Assembly: GCF_001522545.3 (NCBI RefSeq)
Contig: NC_031773.1
Span: forward strand, 26,981,685 to 27,045,684
DNA from: Parus major
Taxonomy: Eukaryota > Chordata > Aves > Passeriformes > Paridae
Reading direction: 5' to 3'
Length of the DNA stretch: 64,000 nt
Shown: piece after piece, positions 39,901 to 51,900 of the stretch
Numbering within the stretch: the first letter of the stretch is position 1
How the letters are laid out: every line of letters starts with the position of its first letter
Notes under the pieces: model-generated
The model's database searches: none
Seen by the model: the letters and a program-made list of their open reading frames with translations, nothing else
What the model was told of the DNA's origin: nothing
Made by a program: the position numbers and the translations under genes

Positions 39901-42900
39901 ATGATTTTTTGTGTTTCTTGTAGATCACCCTGTACTTCCCAGAACATCTCTGTATCATTAATATTTTTCCACTAGTCTGAATAATGAACATTTGTAAACA
40001 ATTCAATAGTTCTTTCATTTGTTGTATGTTGCAAACAAATTCTGTTTTGCACTAAAACCACTAACAGTAGTATTTGTGTTAATTTTTGCTTTCAGCTTCA
40101 CCTCCTACTTTTGAACTGAACCCTATGAAGAAGAAAATCCTAGCAGCTAAAGGAGGCCGTGTAATCATTGAATGCAAGCCCAAAGCTGCTCCTAAGCCAA
40201 AATTCTCCTGGAGCAAAGGAACAGAATTGCTTGTAAATGGGAGCCGGTTAGTATGGACTGTTAGTGAATACTTTGAGCCTTAAAAATGTAACCTTATGTA
40301 TCTATCTATCTAGGATGATAATCCATTTTGCAGACTTCAGGGACAGGGGAATGTACAACTTCATGAAAATAATATGCCAAAATGTTGCTGGCAGTACGGA
40401 TTCAAAGAGTCAGCAGGATATCCAACTTTACCCAGTCTGTTTTAAGAATTGAATTGTACCATAAAACTCTAAGAAAAATACTTGAATGAGTACAAGTAAA
40501 TAGAAGTACATTCTCTTGTTACAGCAATCTGAGACATCTAATCATGCCACAGTCTCTTTAAATATATTTTACTGTAGGCATGTTTATAAATCCAGTAGTT
40601 AGATGTGAGCTTTCAAATTATGTTTGTGGTTTGTTCTTTCACTTACTACAGTTCTACAGGAAGCATTGCTTTCTAATATAAAATCTAATTTCTTTTAGTG
40701 TATTTTTTACACTTTCCATAGCATACGTATCTGGGATGATGGGAGCCTGGAAATTATCAATGTCACAAAGCTGGATGAAGGTCGCTACACTTGTTTTGCA
40801 GAAAATAACCGAGGAAAAGCCAATAGTACTGGTGTTCTAGAAATGACAGGTAAGCCTCAGAATTGCATTAGTTTGTTATGGGTAGAATCCCTTAATTCAA
40901 AATGACTAATTTTTGTTCCAGAATTGCACTACTTTTTCAAGCTGTTCTATATCTTTCTAATTTAATTGCTCATTAACAATGAATTGATGCTTTTAAAGCA
41001 TATTGCTCAGTTGAAATTGGGTATGTTTGCATCAGTTGTAACACTGTATCTCAGTTTTCAGGGTTGATTTTCCATAACAGATTGCTAAACAAGATACATT
41101 AAATCAACATATTTTAATGTGTTCACTCTATTTGGTAGCTTAGCACTCATGCTAAGGTGTAATTCTGGGGCCATGACTCACATATGCTGGCCTTTCTTAG
41201 TGGTTTTTTGTTTTGTTTTGTTTTGTTTTGTTTTGTAGGGGTTTTGGTTTGGTTTAGTTGGGTTTGGTTTGGTTTGGTTTAATTTGTTTGTCTGTTTGTT
41301 TTGGTGTTGTGATGATGGTGGTTGTGGTGGTATAAGTATGTTTGAGACAGCATTGCTGTTAAAGAAATAGGTATGAAATTTGTGAGATAAGGCATATATC
41401 CATATTATTGCACTTCTAAATTATCTTCCTTTATTAGTATTTTTATTTACGGATTGAGTATTGATACACTTAAGTGTGTGTTTTAAATCTGATGTCAAAT
41501 AACTAAATAATGGACAGCATTCTGTAACACCTACATCTATCAAGTGCCACTGATAGTGGAAGAGACATTTGTCAAATAGGTTTTTAATCTCTGTTCCAGA
41601 ATCATGCTGGATGTGACAGCTCAATGCTGATGTGCTAATGTAAGAATTAGTCTGTAGCATCATATGAAAGCAATTTTCTGGCTGGTAGATTCCAAATTTA
41701 TTGTACCAAATGAAATGTAAAACTGTATTTTGATGTTTGCAGTTATTTTTTATCTTCTGCTGCTTCGTATATCTTAATATTACCCTCAAGCATTTAATTA
41801 TTTTGAAAGTTTATGTAAATAAATATATCCAGCCCCTTAATTGTTATATCTTCTAAAATCAGAAAGAATATTTGCATACTAAATTTGTGCAGTGAAACAA
41901 AAACCAATGTGTACTTATAAACTAGTATAAAGAAATTTTAAATTTTGAAAACTTCTGCTCTGATTCCTCTAAAAATGAACACCAAGAGTAAAAGACATCA
42001 CAGCAGAAACAGAAAGGTCAGTTGACTTATTTCAAAATCATTTTCATATTGTGGGCAATGATGAGGGCTGGTGAAGAATGCTTTAAAACTGGCATTCCCT
42101 AGCACATTGTATGGCCCATAAAACTTATCAGACATTGCACACATAGGAAGTTAAAAAGTTAAATCTGAATCTGACAGGTCCTGCAAACTCTGATGGTTTT
42201 CCCAGATGCTGTTCATTCCCTGCCACTGGCCCACTCGTTCAGCAGCTTTTTAGAGTGATGCTGGTACTGGTGGAGCACACATTCCACCACACTGGAATGG
42301 AGATAGTATCCTAAGCACGTGTCCATGTGTAAGGCCCTGGAGACAGGTGTTAACAGGTTGCTCCAGTGCACTGTGAGATGCTCCATACAGCAGGCAGCAG
42401 TAGTTGTGCCATCCTCATAGTCTCGGTACTACGCAGGTTTTAGATTACTAGAGTAGAATCTGGTGAAAGATTTCTTTCTGAGACAGATTGATAAAGTACT
42501 GGGTTTGCTGAGGATATTTTCTTTTTCCGTGTAAGATGGAATGGAGTGTGCTCCTTGGAGGAAGCTCAAGCCTAGGTTTTAACTAGTGGCAATAATTCTC
42601 ATGGCTATTGTCTTCCAACTTTTGATACCCTACTACCAGTGTCATATTGGTGGGACAGATATTACATGTTATGGCATAAGGAAGATATTCTGTGGCTTTT
42701 TGTTTTATGATAATAATTGTAAGAAAGGGGAAAAGTCTCATTGATCCAGTGAGTTCCTTCCAGAATAGTTGCTAATTTGCTATATGAGTTTCATGTATGT
42801 GAGCTTGAGCAAGTGTCATGAGATGTCTGCTTTCTTTTTTGTTCCTGTAATAATGAGACATTGCTTAGGAATGCACATATTTATTTCTTTTTTTTGTATT

Positions 42901-45900
42901 GTTTTCTCTTCTTTTTCACATGTAGCTATTTACACAATTTGTTATGCATCTACTATATTGCTTCTCAGTAGATAAATTAAGATCACAATACCTGCAATGC
43001 TCTAATGAAAATGTGACTTGGCCTAACCACGTAGAACTTTTCATTCATTAAAGAGACAAGTTTTAAAACATTGGAAATATTTTAATTGAAACAAGAAACA
43101 CAACACAAGTCACGTAAGATTCATCATGTGTCTTCTTTCTACTTGAGACATAGTTAATGAATAAAAATTGTTGTAATTTAACTCAGAGATTTAAACAGCT
43201 AAAAAGAAGTCAGGTATTTTAGGTGTAAAATGTTTTCTTTGTTGTCTTCAGTTTGGTCCTTTGAAATGTAGTTGCATGAATAACATGTAAACTAGACTTT
43301 GAGGAAGTGGCTTTATGTATGATCAAACAGTTATGGAGCTGAGCTTATATTTGAATAAACTTTTATTTATTGGACTTTGCCATGTTTGTCTTTAACTTCA
43401 CAGAAGCTACAAGGATTACTTTAGCTCCATTGAATGTTGATGTCACCGTTGGAGAGAATGCTACCATGCAATGCATTGCATCCCATGATCCCACATTAGA
43501 CCTGACATTTATTTGGTCTCTAAATGGCTTTGTAATAGATTTTGAGAAAGAACACGAACATTATGAACGGAATGTTATGGTAAGATACTATAGATCCTTC
43601 TTTAATACATAAAAACCTATTTTTCTTTGTCATGAATAGCTGCCATTTCTGTCTTGGTTTGGGTCCAATAGGCCAAGAACATAAAACAGAATTACAATTC
43701 AGACACCTTACAGATAAATAGACACTTGCAGGCAGATACCTGAAATCAGATATCTAAATTGATGTAAGTGTTTTGGTACCACAGAGAAATCCCACTCTGA
43801 TTATTAGTGAAAATAGCTGGTAAGTAGATAGCCTGATTGTAAACAGGGTGCAAATTACCTCAAAAAAAGTTTGTATATGCCTTCGTTTTTACTAAACCAT
43901 GTTTTTCTCATCAACATTTCTGGAATTTGGCACAAAACTGGGCCAGATGGTGGGTAGGAGTCATACAGTCTGTAAACACTGAGGAAGAACAGTTTATGTG
44001 AAGGCTAAACAAGTTAATACAAAGGCACTCATTTTGGCACATAGAACAATCATAGTTCCTTTTTATTTGCATGTATGGTTATGTTTTTAGAGTCTTCTAT
44101 CAGACTTATTTAAAATTAATATCTCTATTAGAAATCCTTTCTTGTTATGTCTAATCACACGCTGATTTGCCTAATATTCAGAAACCTCCAAGTGGTTGCC
44201 TACTTGTGTAAATATTTATTCTGTTATTCTGGATTTAAGTTATGCAATTATATATTTAGATACCTGGGGGTTTTTTGTGCTCCCAAGAGAAACTGTGGCT
44301 ATGGAAAGAAAAGGTTGTTGATGGTAGCTGTAGTGTCTGGGAACACCAGGGACCACGTTTAGCTTTAGCTTTGTGTTCAAAATGATGTACCAGTGCCTCA
44401 TAGGCTGGTAATACTATCTGATTTTCCATGGACCAAGAGATTCCTTTTTTTAATTTTAGTATCTGTTTATCTCCATGTGAAAAGATGTGTAAAATGTAAC
44501 TATTTTTAGTCTGATTTAGAACAAAACACCCCTTTGAGGAGTCAAGTGCCTCAACCCGCTCATTTGCTGAGTTGTAAGACACAGTTAAGAAGCCACCCTG
44601 CTCTTTCAGTGAGAGAACATGTCCAACAAGCCAGCCAGAAGTATGCTAAGATCGGCTGATAAACATTGAAACCCAAAGACCTACACTTGTTTATGCAATA
44701 AATCTCCTGGAAGTCTATGTCCACACTCAGTAGCAGGGTAGTAAGTAGTCTGCAGTGTCTTTTGTATTGCCTCAGGAATTAATAAGTATGCAGTTATTCT
44801 CCATACACTGGCATCTTTCAAAACATTTCTGGCAGGCGGCTATTAAGTCACACTTTTGACAGGTCTTTATTCTACTCTGGTAATTAATGCATAGGAATAA
44901 CTTGGAAAAGCTTGAATTGCCTCCTAATTACATTAGTTTGTCCTTAAAGGCTGGAATGAGTCTGAATATCAGACAAAATAAGAGGTTAAAGAGTAAAGCC
45001 CCAGTAAACTTACTCCTTGTAAAAGAGCAAATAAAATCAGTCTGTGTCAGATTTTGTTTAGTTGATTGCTTTTAGCTACCTGACAGATGTCACACAAATA
45101 AATTTGTTCTGCAGAACAGGAAAACAGACTGAAAGTGTTGATGAATCTGTTATTTTGGTGTGGATGGAAGGTAAAAATATTCTTTTCAGAAGAGTTTGTG
45201 GTGCAAGAGAAAGGAGCCTGATCTTTCTCCATCTGTAGGTCATGTGTTGAACATGTTAAACAAAAATTTTTATATCACTGATATATACTTTTGGGGTTTT
45301 AATGAAAATAGAAAAAAAACGGCTTGTGGTTTTTTGTTGTTTTGTTTTTTGTTTTTTTAGGAGAAAATAATACCAATTTTAGGACACTTTCTAGCAAAGC
45401 TTTTCAAGTTGACAAATATGGGACCAAATAAGGCCTTCAGAAAATGTGTAATTCTCTTAGAACATTGATAATATTTAGTTTCCAGCTACCTGTTTCATCT
45501 TCCACATACCCAGTGGTCCTGGACTCCTTGATCTCAAAATTCTGATTATCTCCACAATATTTTAGACCCTTTATTTTAGACCCTTTATTAAAGTGCTTCA
45601 TTTCAAAACCAAATTACCCTAACTTTCCTAGACTACCTTGGTCTCTACAAACTTTCTATGGTCTGAAGAGGGGGAAAAGAGGTGCTTCTATTCATGTGGG
45701 TGTTGAATCTTGTCCTGGAATGTTTCCTTTTTCAATAGATTATAGGTATGGATACTTCACAGGATTCAAAAGCTGAAGAACTCTTAATTCACTTAGACCT
45801 TTAAAGTTAAGTAATTTAGATCTAAATATCAATTTACTTGTCAGTGTATAACCCCAGAAGGATATCCTCCTTTCTGAAAGATATTTCTTGGTTTTTGCAT

Positions 45901-48900
45901 TTGATCTGCATATACTGGTAGAAATTCTTTTAGCCGAGGCATCTTCTTGTTTTACATTCCTAAGCCTTAATTCTGGGCTTTCAAATACAAAGCAAGTGCA
46001 AATAGTCTTTGTTGCTCTTCCACAGGCAGCTTGGTCTTTATTTGGGACAGAGGGGACAGTAGGATTGCATTTGAAGTCTGCATTTGTAGGTATTAGATGG
46101 TTCAGTACTTAAGTAATAACAAATGCAGAATTTTTAACAAATTCAGCAAATCCAATGTAATGGTTTATGTAGGATATAATTAAGAGGAATATGCACTTTC
46201 TGTATTTGTTATTGTATTGCTGCATTAAGGGTCTTTTTTCTTCCTGGGTAAGCAAAGGGATTTTCTCTTTTCTCCTGCCACTTTCCCTCTCCCTGGCAGT
46301 TCTGAGCTGAAGTCACTGGGTGGCAGGTTTGCTCAGGCTTTCTAGGATGAAAAGGGTGAGCTGGTTTACACTTAGCAGCAGCCCAAACTGCTGAGCTTGA
46401 AACGTGCTCACCAGCACTTCACAAACACAAAAGGAAAAAATATTCTACTGTGAATATGAAGATAAATATTATACTGTGAATAAAGGTATGTGAAGCATGT
46501 GCTCTGTGCTGTGATTTCCTGTTGATGAAGGATCCTCATCTGTCCCTCTGATAATATCACTATTCATTTATGTGACTGTACAGATCAAGTTGCTGAAACT
46601 TGATAGAGCCACAATATTTCAGTTCTCAAAATAATACTATTATTATTGTCATATAGACATAATGAAATGCTAATTAAATTCAGATAAACACCTGCATAAT
46701 TCTCCTTTCTTTAAATGCAAGCTTTGGTATCTCAATCATTGCTTAAGGCAAAGCTAATTTGCATTGCATTAGTATTAAAATTAATTTCTCAAAAGGACAT
46801 TTGTCATTTCTGTTTCATTTCCTGTGACAGCAGTATGTAAAGGGGAAAAAAAGAAAAAAAATTGGCTTGCTTCCACAGAGTCAAATGCATTCTTCAAAAT
46901 CTTACTATTAAATAGATTATTTTTAACTTTATGTATGGTTGTTCCTCTGATTATTTGATTGAGGAACTAAACATTAGCACATCTTTTCAAGTCCTGAAAA
47001 GATACAGCTCTTCAAGTGATCTGGAAAACTCAAATGTTTTTTGTTTGTTATTTATAGTTCTGCTTTTTGTCATATATTTTTAAAGATTGAAAAGATTACT
47101 TTTAAGATATTTTTATTAAAAAATACATACAGTATCCAAGTAAGAATATTCCTTTAAGTTCATTACAAAAAAAAAGTATTTTTTTAATACTTTTGGGTTC
47201 CACTAATCCATTTGTATGGATAGTCAGGAACAGGAACTCCATAATTTAACTGGTTCAAGTCAGAAACTTGTACACAGACTTAGGGAGAGTTCAAATTTAG
47301 GTTGTGGTTGTCTTAGTGACACAATGACACAAATACGTTTTAAAATGCTTTCCATACCAGCAGTATTTCTGTTTGCTACATTATTTATTAGTTGTCTTTA
47401 GTGATATCAGTGAACCTGAAATCCTGATACTTTTATCACCATTTTATCTTTAATACGTTAAATTGAATTGCTGTGCCAGTGTTTGGGAAGTTGATAAGCC
47501 TGCAAATAACTTTCTTCTTTAAGTATTCAAAGAAAGAGTGAGTGGTGATGGAAAGATAAAGTAAAGCCAGGTGTGAATTTTGTCATAGAGACAACTGACT
47601 TGTAACCTCCTCACCTTTTCTCATAGAAAGGGGCATTTCTCAAGCTGATGCTGACAGACCTCAGTGTCATGACTGCTACAGAGCAGGAATTAAGACCTGC
47701 TGAATCCACACTGACTCTGAAGTGTGAATTCTGAGTTTGCAGTGTTCTCTCCAGGGACATGGCACAAAGGCAGACAAATACATTCATCATAGAATTTGCA
47801 GGACCCATAGCTCAGGCTCTATTCAGCTTTGAAGTAGCTTCTGAATGCAAGGTGTCTGTGCACAACCAGCTCTGTATCCCTGCAGCTATCTTGTGGTTAA
47901 CCTGCAGTAGTGCAGACTTCTCTGAATACTGAAAAGCTTGCTTTTTCCTTATGCAAATATTATTCCTCTTACTTTATCTCTCTTTGAAGTACAGAAAGCT
48001 TTACAGTCTTCCAGGATGACATTTATAATATTCTGGGCATACACGACCAGACAGGTACTTTTCATTTAAGTGCAGCACACATGGAATAACCTGTTTCTTT
48101 GTTTAATTGTTAAAGGTGGTTAGTCCAGATACCAAAATTCACACTGCAGATTTCTGAAAGAGGTGAGATGAATTCTAGATTGGAGACAGTGTTTGCCAAA
48201 CACTTTGTTTGTTTCTTCTCCAAAACTGATTGTTTTGTAGACAACAAAGAACAAGTTGAACTATAAAAATCAGATTAGAGGACTAGAGATTTATAGCTGC
48301 CTTCTTTTTGTACATTATTTTAAATTGCAGTTCATTGGCTGGACATGGATTGACAAAGTTATTCTGCTGCGTGCTCCTGCTTCAAAAGATTTCCATGGAG
48401 ACACTTAGTTTTATTTTTTAAATTTGTATTCCAACCCAAACTATTCTATGATTCAACTGTTACCTGCAGCAGAAAATATACAACGATTTTAATTTCCATT
48501 TTTTTTCATTACTTTCCTCAGTAATCCTCCTTGTGGAATGTTTAGTCTAGCTCCAGCTGTAGACTAGGAAATTAATAGAAAGTTGGTTCAAGAGAACTGA
48601 ACTATTGGAGTAATTTATTTATATAGAATCACAGAATAATGTGACCTTTAAGAACATTGAGTCTAACTGTTAACACAGCACTGTGAAGTCCACCTCTAAA
48701 CCATGTTTCTAAGTGCCACATCTACACATCTAAATACCTCCAGGGTTGATAATTCAACCACTTCCCAGGGTTGCCTGTTCCAATGCCTGACAACCCTTTC
48801 CATGGATAATTTTTTCCCTTGTTATTTGTTTTTTGTTATTTGGGAGAAGGTACCCCCACATCAGTATTCAGGTAGTTGTAAAGAGTGATAAGGTCCCACC

Positions 48901-51900
48901 TCAGCCTCTTCTTCAGGTTGAACACCTCCAGTTCCCTCAGCTGCTCCCCATCACGCTTGTGCTCCAGCCCAGTCACCATCCTTTGTTGCCCTTCTCTGGA
49001 CTTGCTCCAGCACATCAATGTCTTTCCTGCTTTGAGAGACCCAAAACTGGGCACAGTATTGAAGTGCCTATTCACCAGTGCTGAGAGCAGAGGGACAATC
49101 CCTGCCCTGGTCCTGGTGGCCACACTGTTCGTAATGCAGACCAGGTGCCAGTGACCTTCTCGGCCACCTGGGCACAGCTGGCTCACGTTCAGCTGCTCTC
49201 ACCAGCACCCCCAGGTCCTTTTCCACTGTGCCACTTTCCAGCCACTCTTCCCTCAGTCTGTAGCTCTGCCTGGGGTTGTGACTCAAGGGTGGGGCCTGCA
49301 CCTGGCCTTGACCTCATAAAATTTGCCTTGGGTCATTGATCCAGACTGTCCAGATCCCTCTGCAGAGCCTTCCTGCCCTGCAGCAGAGCAACACTCATGC
49401 CCAACTTGGTGTTATCTGCAAACTCACTGAGCATGCACTTGATCCCCTCATTCAGATTGTCAATAAAGATATTAAACAGGACTGGTCCTGGTACTGAGCC
49501 CTGAAGAGCCCCAGTGGTGCCCAGCTCCAGCTGGACCAGCTCCATTCACCAGCCCTCTCTGGGCCTGGCCATCTTGACAATTTTTTTCCCAGCAAACAGT
49601 TCACACATCCAAGCTACAGGAAACCAATTTCTTCAGGATAATGTTGTTGCAAATGATGTCAAAGTCCTAAAGGCCAGCAGACAACATACACAGCCTTTCC
49701 TTCACCCACTAAACAGGTCACCTTGTGGAAATCAGGTTATTCAAAATAGGAAAGCTCAGTTACACACTGATTAGGAAGAAGAGGTTATTTATGGCCTAGA
49801 ACAAAGCCGCAGTTGTAGTGAGCTCATTTAGTTCAGTTTTTGAATGCATTAAGGTAGCAGGTGATTGTCAATGAAGCCCAACTAACAAAATCAACTGCCT
49901 ACTGGGTTTTTTTTATGAAAGAGAGTTCCAGGACTCTCTCAAGGTACTGTCTCAATACACTGCTTCCAATGCCTTGATGTATTAGGGATGTGCTTTAGAC
50001 ATGAGTGAGCTGAAAGTCACTCTAAATATTACTCCAAAGCTACTCTATTTTGGGTAGGTTTGGAGTAATATTTAGAGGCAATGGCCTAATAATAGCCTAG
50101 TGAACATGGAATGAGATGGATGGAGTCAGTGGTTAAGAGCAAGGGTGGGAAGGAAAGCAGAAGATATAATGCTGAGGGCAAAGCCAACAAGCAGTTTTCT
50201 CTGGAAGAACCCTTTGAGGAAACTTATTCTACTTACAGCACAAAATATTGTAATTCCTTTAGAAGATGAAGATCTGCCAACTTCTGTTCTAAAATTAAAA
50301 AATACTCTGCAAAAGCAGTTGACTGTAACATTTATGTGCTTGTAAGACTTACCAGGCTACCAAAATTCATCTACCATCTGTAGTTAGATAGCAGGAGCTG
50401 AGAAAGCCAGGTGTGAACCTGAGTAATGGTTTTGTAGTGTATTGTGAATTTTTGTCATTGGCCATAAAGCTGTGAGCCATGAGCATAAGTGAGCAAGTAG
50501 CTAGGCTTTTTCTGCTCTTATAAGTGAAATAACAAGGCCCATTACCACAGGGATGCTGGTACGAAGCACAGTGTCCTCAGGAATTCTCAGTGGTATGCTG
50601 AATGGAGAACAGTAATATATTTGTTGGAAATACTTCCCGATCCACATCTCAAGGGTAGAATTAACACTGTATATCCTTTACATATAAATATAGCTCACTG
50701 AAGGAAAAGATTCTTTAGTGGGAATGACTGTCATTGTTATCCTGCAGAGTTTTTTATTTATCTGTAACTATGGCTTATAAAACAAAACAAGGTTTAAGGT
50801 GAATAGGATTAAGACAGTAGTGTTGCACTGATGGTGTTGTTCCCATGTCTCTGATGTTACATTTACATTAACATAATCACATTTACATTAACTTACCTCA
50901 ACAGCTGTTGGATTATCTTTTCTGGTGTTAGCAACCACACAGCTAATTCTGCACTGGCAGGATCAAACCAATTTACTAAATTATTTCTAGCTTTGGACAA
51001 ATTGATCTCATCACCAAGAATCCCATCACTTCTAGATTACTTTCTATTGATTCTCTTACCATTTTACATCTGCTATGTATTAAACATTGCTGAAGCTCAG
51101 ATGTCTAATTTTAGAAACTGAATAAAAAACCCACTCTGTCTCTGCTTACCAGGTTCCTCTGTTTCTGCCAAGTTAGCTTTCTTATTATAAGGGGCTTTTA
51201 AGTCTTATATTAACAGAAGTTCCATGATTGTCTCTGAGGGCCCAACAAAAGTGGATTGACAGTGTTTTCAATCAAAACACTAGTTTTCTGTAAATGACAC
51301 TTAATTGTACAGGGGCACACTATGATGGCTTTTGGCAATGTAGTGCACTGGCAAAGGTGATGGTCAAAATACCAGTGACTATCAGAAATAGGTCATAGAA
51401 TGCTATTTTTGACATCACTATTAAATCATAAATATAGGGCTTATACGGTGAAAGTATTTGCTTGAAACTTGGTAAAGACTGAGTGGTGAACCACAGGTAC
51501 CCTTGGAACATCCCTGAGTATTGCTATCACTACTTCCAGACTGTGATTCAGCCTTCTCTGAGTTAAGGAAGGCATTTTTCAATTCAGCCAAGCTGAGGTT
51601 TTTGGATTAAAACATACAGTACATTCATATCTAATTTGTGGACAGAATTTGCTGATGCCTGTGCTCTTTATTTGCTTGGTAAGCTCTTATTTTACCACCA
51701 AGAACTTAGGCTTCTTCTGAGGTATGGAAAGCTTCATTACCAGCTACATAAAACCTTGCTCCAGGAAAGCTTCTGAAGCAAAAAGATACAACACCATATA
51801 TATGGGTTGATGATTTTTTAAAATTATGTTACATTTTTTCATCTTCTTTTAAGGATTTAGGTTATAAGACCAACTCCCCATAAGGGAAATTATTGTTAGA

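Noticed and set aside
41421..41789. 122-codon minus-strand open frame in intron 11
   Set aside because: No recognisable family, no neighbouring exon-like sequence, and the window shows no other minus-strand gene.
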